This document shows positions 34,708-43,363 of a stretch of DNA of 64,000 nucleotides, piece after piece; within the stretch, counting starts at the first letter, position 1; the number at the start of each line of letters is the position of its first letter. The notes under the pieces are model-generated. The model saw only the letters and a list, made by a program, of their open reading frames with translations, searched no databases and was not told the origin of the DNA. Source of the DNA: Candidatus Limimonas egerieequi (GTDB lineage: Bacteria; Bacillota; Clostridia; Oscillospirales; Acutalibacteraceae); assembly GCA_018064455.1 (NCBI GenBank), contig JAGHVH010000007.1, forward strand, positions 29,254 through 93,253. The letters are read 5' to 3'. The translations under genes were made by a program, and so were the position numbers.

Positions 34708-35491
34708 CTTTATCCTAGCTGCTGCATTCTCGGTGATTGGCATTTTGATAATGGTTATAAAACGCAAGACGTTTACGACCTATGAAAAATGCTGGTTTAT
34801 TGGAATTACAGTACTCGCATCAATCTTCGCAGTAATCTTCCCAGAGGAGGACATCAATGGAGTAAACGGAACGATAATTATGTTCCTTTACCTTCTTGAT
34901 ACGCTCCTCAATATTCTCTGCGAACTCCTCATATCAAAGCAAAGCAAATGGAACTTTATCGTTTCCGTCTTTGTCGAGCTCTGCGAGATTGCAATGTGCA
35001 TTGTTCTCGCATATCGCTTCGCGACAATGGCAACGACACTGTTCTTCTGGTTGCCTTGCGACATTATAAGTTTCATCACATGGAACAAGCATCCAGACCG
35101 TGAGGATGACTCCTTGACAGAGGTTCGCACACTGACAGGCAAGCAGGAGGTACTCCTAATACTTGGTATCGTTGTATGGACCATCGGTGTGGGATATTTG
35201 CTTACACTTATTGATTTTGGCACAGACCTCTTTGGAGGCAACGAGAGGCTTGAAATCATAGTATGTTACCTTGATGCCTGCGTATCTGCTGTTGCGGTTG
35301 CAAATGGTGTGTTTATCTTGCTTCGATTTAGGGAACAGTGGATTGCTTGGTACATTGATGCAATACTTGAGGCAGTAATAAACATCCTTTCTGGACAGTT
35401 TGTACTCCTAATTTTGAAACTCGGATATCTTACAAATACAACCTATGGCTACATAAAGTGGACAAGGTATATAAAGTCAAAAAATGAATAA
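34700..35491 (+). CDS. PnuC-like nicotinamide riboside transporter family protein
   Basis: A 263-residue integral membrane protein with about seven hydrophobic helices. The C-terminal half, YLDACVSAVAVANGVFILLRF followed by EQWIAWYIDAILEAVINILSGQF and a closing TYGYIKWTRY, resembles PnuC vitamin transporters, which take up nicotinamide riboside or related nucleosides by facilitated diffusion. The first half has the matching repeat NILCELLISKQSKWNFIVSVFVEL. The start is TTG at 34700, inside the end of the preceding gene, with AAAAAGGA 10 bases upstream. Family assignment is moderately firm; the real substrate in this operon could be another ribosyl compound, which would fit the FGGY kinase neighbour. 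It ends the operon at a strong terminator. Confidence 0.7.
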   Translation: MTNFILAAAFSVIGILIMVIKRKTFTTYEKCWFIGITVLASIFAVIFPEEDINGVNGTIIMFLYLLDTLLNILCELLISKQSKWNFIVSVFVELCEIAMCIVLAYRFATMATTLFFWLPCDIISFITWNKHPDREDDSLTEVRTLTGKQEVLLILGIVVWTIGVGYLLTLIDFGTDLFGGNERLEIIVCYLDACVSAVAVANGVFILLRFREQWIAWYIDAILEAVINILSGQFVLLILKLGYLTNTTYGYIKWTRYIKSKNE

Positions 35492-35500
35492 TATAAAAAG

Positions 35501-35532
35501 AGCACTTTCAACGTCGTTGAAGGTGCTTTTTT
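35501..35532 (+). terminator. Terminator of the tetR operon
   Basis: AGCACTTTCAAC at 35501-35512 pairs with GTTGAAGGTGCT at 35516-35527 over GTC, followed by TTTTT. Confidence 0.92.
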
Positions 35533-35593
35533 ACAAAAAGTAGTAAATAATACTGTTAAAAACGACAATTATAATTTAAAAGCATTAGATTTG

Positions 35594-35622
35594 TTGATTG
35601 ATTTGCATAACTTTGATATAAT
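35594..35622 (+). promoter_or_regulatory. Sigma-A promoter of the liv-type ABC importer operon
   Basis: TTGATT at 35594-35599, 17 bases, perfect TATAAT at 35617-35622. Leader of about 60 bases before the substrate-binding gene. Confidence 0.8.
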
Positions 35623-35688
35623 TCTTGCATATTGTTTTTAATATAAAAATAATATAAAACAATAATTCGACATCGGAGGAGAATTACA

Positions 35689-36873
35689 ATGAAAAGAGTA
35701 ATAGCACTCGTACTTGCTCTCGTATTGGTGTTCAGCCTTGCAGCTTGTTCTGCAGGTACAGGTAGTTCATCAGCAAACGGTGAGAAGGTAATTAGAATCG
35801 GCGTATTTGAGCCAGCATCAGGTGACTCAGGCGCAGGTGGTAAGAAGGAAACTCTCGGTATGCAGTATGCAAACTCACAGGTTCCTACAGTTGAAATAGG
35901 CGGCGAAACTTACAAGGTTGAACTCGTTTACGCAGATAACGGTTCTGACCAGGCTAAGGCTCCAGCAGCTGCTGCTGAGCTCGTTGGTAAGAACGTAGCT
36001 ATCGTTCTTGGTTCATATGGTTCAGGCGTTTCAATCGCAGCTTCTGAGACATTCAAGAACGCTGGTCTTGCAGCACTCGGTGTTACATGCACAAACCCTA
36101 ACGTAACAGCTGGTAACGACCACTACTTCCGTATCTGCTTCCTCGATCCATTCCAGGGAACAGTTCTTGCAAACTTCTCAATGGATAAGTTCGGCGCTAA
36201 GAAGGCTTACTGCCTCGGCGAACTTGGTAATGAGTATGACCAGGGTCTCATCGCATTCTTCAAGGATGCTTTTGAAAAGGCTGGCGGCACAGTAATCGCT
36301 GACTCATTCCCAACAAACAACTCAGACTTCAGCTCATATATCAACAAGGCTAAGTCAGAGGGTTGCGACGTTCTTTTCTGCCCTGTATCTATTGCTTATG
36401 CAACACAGATCGTTTCTCAGGCAGCAAAGCTTGAAGCAAACTTCCCAATCGTTGGTTCTGACACACTTGATGACAACATGGTTCTTGCAGCAGCAAAGGG
36501 CACAGACATCAAGCTCTATGTTTCTACTTTCTATTCAGAAGGTGGTAACGCTGACTTCGATAAGAACATCAAGGCTTACATCAACGAAAACGCTGACGCT
36601 AAGACAGCAAACGGTGGTAACGACACAATCTCTGCTGTAACAGCAATGGGTTATGACGCTTACTTCGTAGCTCTTGAGGCAATCAAGGCAGCTGGTTCAG
36701 CTGATCCTGCTGCAATCAAGGCTGCACTTCCATCAGTAGTATATAAGGGCGTTTCTGGCGATATCGCATTTGACGAAATCGGCGACGCTAAGCGTGACAC
36801 AGCATTCATCAAGGTAGCTAATAACGAAACAGCTCTTTGGGAATTCGAAACACAGCAGACAGCTGCTAAATAA
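35689..36873 (+). CDS. livK: Branched-chain amino acid-type ABC transporter substrate-binding lipoprotein
   Basis: A 394-residue lipoprotein that captures ligand outside the cell. The signal peptide RVIALVLALVLVFSLAAC ends in the lipobox LAAC, whose cysteine at residue 21 is lipidated, followed by a Ser/Gly-rich spacer. The mature part is a periplasmic-binding type I (Leu/Ile/Val) fold: IRIGVFEPASGDSGAGGKKETLGMQYA, VVGKNVAIVLGSYGSGVSIAASETF-like region, LGELGNEYDQGLIAFFKDAF and DAYFVALEAIKAAGS. The order livK, H, M, G, F follows, so this is the complete importer. Real substrate may be amino acids, short-chain amides or urea; the fold does not decide. It is separated from livH by a GC-rich hairpin with a poor T-tail. 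Confidence 0.92.
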   Translation: MKRVIALVLALVLVFSLAACSAGTGSSSANGEKVIRIGVFEPASGDSGAGGKKETLGMQYANSQVPTVEIGGETYKVELVYADNGSDQAKAPAAAAELVGKNVAIVLGSYGSGVSIAASETFKNAGLAALGVTCTNPNVTAGNDHYFRICFLDPFQGTVLANFSMDKFGAKKAYCLGELGNEYDQGLIAFFKDAFEKAGGTVIADSFPTNNSDFSSYINKAKSEGCDVLFCPVSIAYATQIVSQAAKLEANFPIVGSDTLDDNMVLAAAKGTDIKLYVSTFYSEGGNADFDKNIKAYINENADAKTANGGNDTISAVTAMGYDAYFVALEAIKAAGSADPAAIKAALPSVVYKGVSGDIAFDEIGDAKRDTAFIKVANNETALWEFETQQTAAK

Positions 36874-36890
36874 GATAAGTAAAATTTTTC

Positions 36891-36915
36891 AAGGGGAGCC
36901 CCTTCGGCTCCCCTT
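36891..36915 (+). terminator. Intercistronic hairpin between livK and livH
   Basis: AAGGGGAGCC at 36891-36900 pairs perfectly with GGCTCCCCTT at 36906-36915 over CCTTC. It lacks a T-run (GATATTTG follows), so it probably stabilises the livK mRNA or ends part of the transcripts, giving excess binding protein over permease. Confidence 0.6.
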
Positions 36916-36942
36916 GATATTTGAGGCAAATAGGGGTAAGTT

Positions 36943-37818
36943 ATGGAATTTCTAACTTCACAAATTTTATCTGGCATATCCTTGGGCGGCCAGTATGCTC
37001 TCATTGCCATTGGTTACACAATGGTTTACGGCATACTCCGTCTCATTAACTTTGCCCATGGCGATGTTTTTATGGTTGCCGGACTTTTAATGGTCTATAT
37101 GTCTACAGTTATGCCTATCTATGTTAGCATTCCTCTTATGATTGTCTTGACTGTCCTTTTGGGCTTTGTTATTGAGCGTGCGGCGTATAAGCCTCTTCGT
37201 TCAGCGCCTAGAATGTCGGTTATGATCTCTGCAATCGGTGTGAGTTATCTTCTTCAGAACCTCGCACTCTATGCTACAGGTGGCCAGCCAAAGACATATG
37301 CATCAATTCCATGGATTTCAAATACAATCCATATCTTTGGAGCACCAACAAGAGTTGTAACTGTTGTTACACCAATACTTGTTATTATCCTTGTTGTACT
37401 CCTTACACTTCTTATCAATCACACCAAGATTGGTATTGCTATGCGTGCAGTATCAAAGGACTTTGAAACAAGCCAGCTTATGGGTGTTAAGATTAACTCA
37501 GTTATCTCTGCAACATTCGTAATTGGTACATTCCTTGCTGCTGTCGGTAGCCTTCTTTACTTTACAAACTATCCTACAGTTGTTCCTATGTCCGGAGCAT
37601 TGCCAGGACTTAAGGCTTTCGTTGCTGCCGTATTCGGTGGCATCGGTTCAATTCCGGGTGCTGTAATAGGTGCTTTCATAATTGGTATCTGTGAGACCTT
37701 GATTAAGGGTACAGATTTTGCTGTATTCTCAGATGCTTTCACATTTGCACTTCTTATAATCATCCTCGTTGTTAAGCCTACTGGTATCTTCGGCGAGAAG
37801 ACAACTGATAAGGTATAA
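36943..37818 (+). CDS. livH: Branched-chain amino acid-type ABC transporter permease LivH
   Basis: A 291-residue inner-membrane permease with about eight helices. It opens SQILSGISLGGQYALIAIGYTMVYGILRLINFAHGDVFM, the strongly conserved LivH start, and the coupling region EAA-like segment appears as AMRAVSKDFETSQLMGVKINSVISATFVIGTFLAAVGSLL. FGGIGSIPGAVIGAFIIGICETL near 235 is equally typical. It forms the translocation pore with LivM. The ATG has GGGG-TAAG upstream. It is 14 bases before livM. Confidence 0.94.
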   Translation: MEFLTSQILSGISLGGQYALIAIGYTMVYGILRLINFAHGDVFMVAGLLMVYMSTVMPIYVSIPLMIVLTVLLGFVIERAAYKPLRSAPRMSVMISAIGVSYLLQNLALYATGGQPKTYASIPWISNTIHIFGAPTRVVTVVTPILVIILVVLLTLLINHTKIGIAMRAVSKDFETSQLMGVKINSVISATFVIGTFLAAVGSLLYFTNYPTVVPMSGALPGLKAFVAAVFGGIGSIPGAVIGAFIIGICETLIKGTDFAVFSDAFTFALLIIILVVKPTGIFGEKTTDKV

Positions 37819-37832
37819 GAGGGAGGAGAACT

Positions 37833-38996
37833 ATGTCAAATACTAAAAAACGCATTGACAGAGGCTCTCTTATCACCCTCTGTATCATACTTCTTATTTT
37901 TGTGGTAACTGTTGTGCTTGAGAACACAATTAATGCCAATTCACTTCTCTTCACAGTTATCAGAAAAGGCGCAGTTTATTCACTAGTTGCAGTGTCAATG
38001 AACTTGCTCAATGGTTTCACTGGACTGTTTTCACTTGGTCAGGCTGGCTTTATGCTCCTCGGTGCATACACATATGCCATCCTTACAATTCCTAATTCAG
38101 TTCGTGATACTATTTACTATCTTTTCCAGGGTTCATCATTCCACTTTAGCCTTCTTGATATCTTCCAGGGTGCCCTTGGAGAGACTTTTGGACTTATAGT
38201 AGCAGTTATCCTTGCTTGCATCTGCGCAGGCATTGTTGCTGCTTTCTTTGCATTCCTTATCGGTCTTCCAGTGCTCAGACTCAAGAGTGACTATCTTGCA
38301 ATAGCAACACTTGGATTTGCTGAAATCCTTCGTGCTATCTTCCAGTGGGAAAAACTTGGTAAGGTAACAAACGGTGCTAATGCACTTCGTGGTTATCCAA
38401 CATTCTCCGATTTTAATATCAAAAATAGTAGTGGAATGATAGTGTTTAGGTTATCTTCATTTGTTCCACTTCTTCTTGCAGGTATCTGCATTGCAATCAT
38501 CGTATTGCTTATAAATTCATCATACGGTCGTGCATTCAAGGCAATCCGTGATGATGAGGTAGCAGCTGAGGCTATGGGTATCAACCTTGCAAAACATAAG
38601 CAACTTTCATTCTGCATCAGTTCATTCTTTGCAGGTGTAGGTGGCGCTCTCTTTGCAATGTTTGCATCAACCGTTCAAGCCAAGACATTTACTTCCGCTA
38701 TGACATACGAGATTCTTCTCATCGTTGTAATCGGTGGTATCGGTTCTATTTCAGGTAGCTGCCTTGCATCATTCCTTTACATTGCATGCTCAGAGTGGTG
38801 GCTGAGATTCCTCGATAACACAATGTATATCGGCGGCACACAGGTTCCACTTCTTAGAAATGGTTTCCGTATGGTAGTATTCTCAGTAATCATTATGATT
38901 GTTGTACTTTTCTTCCGCCAGGGAATCATGGGCAGCCGCGAGCTACCGGATCTGTTTAGGCGAAAAAGGATAAAGGAGGGCAAGAGCGATGAGTAA
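37833..38996 (+). CDS. livM: Branched-chain amino acid-type ABC transporter permease LivM
   Basis: A 387-residue permease, partner of LivH. Signature: MNLLNGFTGLFSLGQAGFMLLGAYTYAIL near 55-85, LPVLRLKSDYLAIATLGFAEILRAIFQ near 148, and the cytoplasmic coupling loop GRAFKAIRDDEVAAEAMGINLAKHKQLSFCISSFFAGVGGALFA near 230. LLIVVIGGIGSISGS is also family standard. The C-terminus is a charged tail (FRRKRIKEGKSDE) that overlaps the start of livG by 8 bases. About ten membrane helices are visible, usual for the family. Confidence 0.94.
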   Translation: MSNTKKRIDRGSLITLCIILLIFVVTVVLENTINANSLLFTVIRKGAVYSLVAVSMNLLNGFTGLFSLGQAGFMLLGAYTYAILTIPNSVRDTIYYLFQGSSFHFSLLDIFQGALGETFGLIVAVILACICAGIVAAFFAFLIGLPVLRLKSDYLAIATLGFAEILRAIFQWEKLGKVTNGANALRGYPTFSDFNIKNSSGMIVFRLSSFVPLLLAGICIAIIVLLINSSYGRAFKAIRDDEVAAEAMGINLAKHKQLSFCISSFFAGVGGALFAMFASTVQAKTFTSAMTYEILLIVVIGGIGSISGSCLASFLYIACSEWWLRFLDNTMYIGGTQVPLLRNGFRMVVFSVIIMIVVLFFRQGIMGSRELPDLFRRKRIKEGKSDE

Positions 38997-39828
38997 TAAT
39001 GTCCTCCACGTAGAAAATATAACAATGCAATTTGGCGGTGTTGTAGCTGTAAACAATTTGTCCCTTGATATTCCAGAGGGCAAGATTGTGGCTCTTATCG
39101 GACCAAATGGTGCTGGTAAGACAACCGCATTTAACTGCATCACAGGCGTATATGAGCCTACTAATGGCCTTGTTGAATTTATGGACAAACCAATTGTTCG
39201 TAACCATCCATCAGGCAAAATGAAAAAGATATATAAGGGTGAAAATGCTGACAAGTACCTTGGCGATGTTGTTGCAATGACACCTGATAAGATTACATCT
39301 CTCGGTATCTCTCGTACATTCCAAAACATCCGTCTTTGGAACAGTATGACAGTATTTGAGAACGTTTTGATAGCAAAGCATATGCGTGCAAATCAAAATG
39401 TATTCTCGGCTACTTTCCGTGGCAATGCCAAGGAAGAGAAGCGCATGAGAGAGGAGACAATGGCACTTCTTGTTGAACAGGGCCTTGATAAGTACAAGGA
39501 TGAAATTGCGACTAGTCTTCCTTATGGACTTCAGCGTCGCCTTGAGATTGCTCGTGCACTTGCATGCGATCCAAAGCTTTTACTCCTTGACGAGCCAGCA
39601 GCTGGTATGAACCCACAGGAGACAGAGGAGTTGGCTGCTTTCATTAAGGAAATCAGAGATAAGTACAATCTCACAATCTTCTTAATTGAGCACCACATGA
39701 ACCTTGTTATGGACATCTCTGACCATATCTATGTAATAGACTTTGGTAAGATGATTGCCGATGGTACTCCATCAGAGGTACAGAACAACCCAGTTGTAAT
39801 TGACGCATATTTGGGGGTTACTGAGTAA
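38989..39828 (+). CDS. livG: Branched-chain amino acid-type ABC transporter ATPase LivG
   Basis: A 279-residue cytoplasmic ATPase. Walker A GPNGAGKTTAFNC near 38, Q-loop in ISRTFQNIRLWNSMTVFENV, ABC signature LPYGLQRRLEIARAL near 182 and Walker B LLLLDEPAAGMNP near 202, with the D-loop and switch histidine in FLIEHHM. It lacks nothing expected. The start lies within the end of livM (8-base overlap), a mark of translational coupling. Relative to the standard LivG an insertion of about 35 residues follows the Walker A helix (the PIVRNHPSGKMKKIYKGENADKYLG region), unlike livF next door. Confidence 0.94.
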   Translation: MSNNVLHVENITMQFGGVVAVNNLSLDIPEGKIVALIGPNGAGKTTAFNCITGVYEPTNGLVEFMDKPIVRNHPSGKMKKIYKGENADKYLGDVVAMTPDKITSLGISRTFQNIRLWNSMTVFENVLIAKHMRANQNVFSATFRGNAKEEKRMREETMALLVEQGLDKYKDEIATSLPYGLQRRLEIARALACDPKLLLLDEPAAGMNPQETEELAAFIKEIRDKYNLTIFLIEHHMNLVMDISDHIYVIDFGKMIADGTPSEVQNNPVVIDAYLGVTE

Positions 39829-40547
39829 TGAGTGATACAGTACTTGAAATAAAAGATTTATATGTCTCTTATGGTGGTATTGAAGCTGTAAAAGGTATTT
39901 CGATCGACGTACATGAGGGCAAGATTGTAACCCTTATCGGTTCAAACGGTGCTGGTAAATCAACAACTCTTAAAAGTGTTGCAGGACTTGTTAAGCCAAA
40001 GAGTGGTTCAATTAAGTATAAAGGACAAGAACTTATCGGTCTTTCACCAGACAAGATAGTAAGTGCAGGCGTTGTACTTGTTCCTGAGGGACGCCGTGTG
40101 TTCCCAAACCTTACTGTTAAGGAAAACCTTAGAATGGGTGCTTACCTTAGAAAGGACGACCTCACAGCTGACTATGAGTACGTTTACGAGCTCTTCCCAC
40201 GCCTTAAAGAGCGTGAGTGGCAGCTTGCTGGTACTCTTTCAGGTGGTGAGCAGCAGATGCTTGCTGTTGGTCGTGCTTTGATGAGCAAGCCAGAACTTAT
40301 TATGATGGATGAGCCATCCCTTGGCCTTGCTCCACTTGTAGTACAGGATATCTTCAAGATTATCAAGACTATCAATAAGGCTGGCATCACAGTTTTGCTC
40401 ATCGAGCAAAACGCGTTTATGGCTCTTGAGACAGCCGACTGGGCATACGTACTCGAGACAGGCGAGATTACTCACAGCCGTGAGGGACTCGACCTTTTGG
40501 AGGACAACACAATCCAGGAGGCTTACCTCGGTAAGAGCAAGGCATAA
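39828..40547 (+). CDS. livF: Branched-chain amino acid-type ABC transporter ATPase LivF
   Basis: A 239-residue ATPase that pairs with LivG. Walker A IGSNGAGKSTTLKS near 38, VPEGRRVFPNLTVKENLRMGAYLR with the Q-loop region, ABC signature TLSGGEQQMLAVGRAL near 137, Walker B LIMMDEPSLGLAP near 157 and LIEQNAFMALETADWAYVLETG at the switch. It overlaps the livG stop by one base. It ends the five-gene importer at a terminator shared with asnA on the other strand. Confidence 0.95.
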   Translation: MSDTVLEIKDLYVSYGGIEAVKGISIDVHEGKIVTLIGSNGAGKSTTLKSVAGLVKPKSGSIKYKGQELIGLSPDKIVSAGVVLVPEGRRVFPNLTVKENLRMGAYLRKDDLTADYEYVYELFPRLKEREWQLAGTLSGGEQQMLAVGRALMSKPELIMMDEPSLGLAPLVVQDIFKIIKTINKAGITVLLIEQNAFMALETADWAYVLETGEITHSREGLDLLEDNTIQEAYLGKSKA

Positions 40548-40552
40548 AAAAT

Positions 40553-40590
40553 GAGTGCGAGGAATTTCCTCGCACTCTTATTTTTTTATT
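40553..40590. terminator. Bidirectional terminator between livF and asnA
   Basis: GAGTGCGAGGA at 40553-40563 pairs with TCCTCGCACTC at 40567-40577 over ATT. T-rich tail on the plus strand; AAAAAA at 40546-40551 serves the minus strand. Confidence 0.92.
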
Positions 40591-40591
40591 T

Positions 40592-41599
40592 TTATAAAAG
40601 TTTGATGCCAGCCGCATCGCACGCATCGAGTACTTCGTCTGGCCATACGGATACTTGTACTTCGCCGATGTGTGCCTTCTCAAGCATAAACATGCACATA
40701 CGTGATTGGCCAATACCACCACCGATGGTGAGTGGGAGAGTGCCATCAATTATGCCCTGGTGATAAGCGTACTGGAGTCTGTCCTCGGCGTTCGCAGCAG
40801 CAAGCTGTGCTTTGAGTGAATCAGAATCAACTCTAATGCCCATTGAAGAGAGCTCAAGTGCTTGACCAAGCACTTGGTCCCATACAAGGATGTCCCCGTT
40901 GAGTTCCCAGTCGTCATAGTCGGGAGCACGTCCGTCATGTGGCTTACCGTTTGAAAGCTTGCCACCAATTTTCATAAGGAAGACAGTCTTCTTTTCCTTA
41001 ACGATTGCATTCTCGCGCTCCTTGTCATTCATATCTGGATACATATCAAGGAGTTCTTGAGATGTGATGAAGAACACATCTCGCTCCATTGTGTATGTGA
41101 GCTGTGGATAGACAAGGTTTACCTTTTCTTTGGTATCAGCAAGTGCATTTATGATAAGTCTGACGATTCCTTTTAAAAAGTCCTCTGTGCGGTTGGATGC
41201 ATTGATTACTCTTTCCCAGTCCCACTGGTCTACATAGATTGAGTGGGTGTTGTCGCAACTGTCGTCGCGACGGATAGCAGACATGTCAGTATAAATTCCT
41301 TCACCTGGCTGATAGTGATAGCGCTTGAGCGCCATACGCTTCCACTTGGCAAGGGATTGAACAACTTCTGCGTTGCCGCCTATACTTTTCATATCAAAGG
41401 ATACTTTGCGCTCGACGCCGTTGAGGTCGTCGTTAATGCCGCAACCACTCCTTACGATAACAGGGGCGGTAACGCGGTCCAAGTTGAGCGCCTTGCCAAG
41501 GTTAACTTGGAAGGTATCTTTTGTTAGTTTGATGGCACGTTGAGTCTCTTTTAAAGAGAGCTTTGAAACGTAGCCTTCTGGAATTATAAGTCCATCCAT
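40592..41599 (-). CDS. asnA: Aspartate-ammonia ligase
   Basis: AsnA makes asparagine from aspartate, ammonia and ATP, with a class II aminoacyl-tRNA synthetase-like fold. Key segments: DRVTAPVIVRSGCGINDDLNGVERKVSF near 40, VQSLAKWKRMALKRYHYQPGEGIYTDMSAIRRD near 80-115, SIYVDQWDWERVI near 120, FLMKIGGKLSNGKPHDGRAPDYDDW near 220 and LPLTIGGGIGQSRMCMFML near 296. I use the ATG at 41599 (MDGLIIPEGY), about ten bases after AAGGTTGG; a TTG four codons upstream is less likely. At 335 residues it is full length. It is monocistronic and converges on the liv operon. Confidence 0.95.
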   Translation of the reverse strand: MDGLIIPEGYVSKLSLKETQRAIKLTKDTFQVNLGKALNLDRVTAPVIVRSGCGINDDLNGVERKVSFDMKSIGGNAEVVQSLAKWKRMALKRYHYQPGEGIYTDMSAIRRDDSCDNTHSIYVDQWDWERVINASNRTEDFLKGIVRLIINALADTKEKVNLVYPQLTYTMERDVFFITSQELLDMYPDMNDKERENAIVKEKKTVFLMKIGGKLSNGKPHDGRAPDYDDWELNGDILVWDQVLGQALELSSMGIRVDSDSLKAQLAAANAEDRLQYAYHQGIIDGTLPLTIGGGIGQSRMCMFMLEKAHIGEVQVSVWPDEVLDACDAAGIKLL

Positions 41600-41649
41600 T
41601 TTGTGCACCAACCTTACGATTTATGGATATTATAATATAATATTAATAA

Positions 41650-41678
41650 TTGAATATCAAGGCAAAATATGGTAAAAT
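41650..41678 (+). promoter_or_regulatory. Sigma-A promoter of the hydrolase/YhhN pair
   Basis: TTGAAT at 41650-41655, 17 bases, TAAAAT at 41673-41678. Start expected near 41685, right before a palindrome. Confidence 0.65.
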
Positions 41679-41692
41679 TTTTATGTAATTAT

Positions 41693-41710
41693 GTCGGCTG
41701 TATAACCGAC
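41693..41710. promoter_or_regulatory. Operator-like palindrome just after a predicted start site
   Basis: GTCGG at 41693-41697 mirrors CCGAC at 41706-41710, and several inner positions also match, making an 18-base imperfect palindrome. It could bind a regulator or form a weak 5' hairpin. No regulator gene is adjacent. Confidence 0.4.
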
Positions 41711-41740
41711 TGTAAACGGCAAATTAAATAGGAGGAAAAT

Positions 41741-42637
41741 ATGGCTTTCCCAGTATCACTTATTGAAGCATTTTGGGAAATGGACCGCAAGATGGACCAA
41801 AAGAGGCTAGAGGGTCAGACTTATCCAACTGACTTAGAGGAGATAGTCGACCTTGAGTACTTGCCAACTGGTCACAAGTATCACAAACTTGACGTCTATT
41901 ATCCAAAGGGCACTGCAAAGAACGCAAAACTACCAGTGATAGTTGATATACACGGTGGTGGTTGGTTCTACGGAGACAAGGAACTTAACAAAAACTACTG
42001 CTTGCATCTCGCGCAGAAGGGTTTTGTAGTATTTAACATCAGCTACAGGCTCTGCCCAGAGGTCACAATGGCAGATCAGCTCTCTGACTGTATGTCAGCG
42101 CTTTGCTTTATTTCAAAGCATCTTCAGGACTATCCTTGCGATAAGAAGCGTATTTTTGTGACTGGCGATTCGGCAGGTGGACAGCTCGCTGCTTTCGTTG
42201 CTGGTGCCAATGTATCCGACAAGATTCGCAAGGCATTTGATGTACCAGAGACTGGCCTTAAGATTAAAGCAATCGGCCTTGTTTCACCAGTTCCATACCT
42301 TGAGCCACATGGCGCAATGAGGTTCTACCTTCCATATGTACTTGGCAAAAAGTATAAAAAACAAGATTGGGCAAAATACATCAATTTTGACAAGATTTTA
42401 TGTGTAACAAAGAAGGATTATCCACCGACAATCCTCTTTACAAGCCTTACAGATGTCATAGCAAATTCTGCTACTAAAAAGGCATATAAGGAGCTTAAAG
42501 ATAGGGGTATTAAGACTAAATACAACTTCGTATTAAGCCCAAAACTTGGTCATGTATACCAAGTTTTGCAGCCTGATGACAAGACATCACAAAAGGCAAT
42601 AAATGAAATGACAAAGTTTTTCTTAAAAAGCAAATAA
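41741..42637 (+). CDS. Alpha/beta hydrolase, HSL-like esterase (lone copy 1)
   Basis: A 298-residue esterase/lipase-type hydrolase of the hormone-sensitive-lipase group. Oxyanion motif IHGGGWFYGDKEL near 70 and the nucleophile elbow GDSAGGQ near 147 (Ser149) are clear. The acid is likely the Asp of LTDVIAN near 235, and the base the His in LGHVYQV near 272. It has no signal peptide. It is followed by a YhhN-like membrane protein 13 bases on, so the pair may handle lipids. Three other hydrolases of this group lie at 49356, 50380 and 54760. Confidence 0.85.
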   Translation: MAFPVSLIEAFWEMDRKMDQKRLEGQTYPTDLEEIVDLEYLPTGHKYHKLDVYYPKGTAKNAKLPVIVDIHGGGWFYGDKELNKNYCLHLAQKGFVVFNISYRLCPEVTMADQLSDCMSALCFISKHLQDYPCDKKRIFVTGDSAGGQLAAFVAGANVSDKIRKAFDVPETGLKIKAIGLVSPVPYLEPHGAMRFYLPYVLGKKYKKQDWAKYINFDKILCVTKKDYPPTILFTSLTDVIANSATKKAYKELKDRGIKTKYNFVLSPKLGHVYQVLQPDDKTSQKAINEMTKFFLKSK

Positions 42638-42650
42638 TTAGGGGGACATT

Positions 42651-43352
42651 ATGACTACTACGATGATAATCTACATGGCGATATTTGTATGCGTCTATGT
42701 GGCAATCACCATCTCTTACTTCTTTTCTGAGACATCAGGAAACTTTAAGAGAAGAGCAGTTAACAAAATAGGACTTGCAGCGCTTTTCCTATGTTATTCA
42801 ATTTTTGAGTTTTTCCATCTGGGATATGGATTTGGCTCACTTCAGTTTATCTGTTTAATTGGCGTATTTTTCGCATTCCTTGGAGATGTATTTCTCCTTT
42901 GGAGTTTTTCAAAGGGTGGAGTACTATTTGGAGTAGGAAACGTAGTTTTATTCTGTTATGAGCTTCAGTATTTTGCTGCAAATGGTCTTGCGTTTAAGGA
43001 CTATTGGTGGTTCCTTATAATCCTTGCTGTGGTATTTATCACATGGGCATGCCTTTGGTATGGCGGATGGTACGACTATTCAAAAAAGCCTATAATGAAG
43101 TGGATTTTCACACCATATATTTTATCGGTAACACTTCATGGAACACTTTCAATCGCTGGTCTTTTCGTATTGCCATTTAGCGCAAAGTCAATTCTTCTTT
43201 GCTGTGGCTTGATTCTCTTTATGATCTCTGACTACTTTATTTCACTTCACAAGTTCAAGTATACAGAGAGCAAGGCAATCCTTCGCCTCAACAGTGGCAC
43301 ATATTTTATAGGCCTTATGCTCGTGGCATTAAGTTTTAGTTTCTTTAACTAA
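42651..43352 (+). CDS. YhhN/TMEM86 family membrane protein (lysoplasmalogenase-like)
   Basis: A 233-residue protein with about eight hydrophobic helices and the YhhN pattern: GVFFAFLGDVFLLWS near 70 (conserved GDxxLL), GVGNVVLFCYELQYF (H/Y position changed from the usual H-x3-Y), and LFMISDYFISLHKF near 195 (conserved SD). YhhN members hydrolyse the vinyl ether of lysoplasmalogens; anaerobic Clostridia are rich in plasmalogens, so the function is plausible. The esterase upstream in the same unit fits a lipid-turnover pair. Confident on family, less on activity. Confidence 0.7.
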   Translation: MTTTMIIYMAIFVCVYVAITISYFFSETSGNFKRRAVNKIGLAALFLCYSIFEFFHLGYGFGSLQFICLIGVFFAFLGDVFLLWSFSKGGVLFGVGNVVLFCYELQYFAANGLAFKDYWWFLIILAVVFITWACLWYGGWYDYSKKPIMKWIFTPYILSVTLHGTLSIAGLFVLPFSAKSILLCCGLILFMISDYFISLHKFKYTESKAILRLNSGTYFIGLMLVALSFSFFN

Positions 43353-43363
43353 ATAAAACAACA

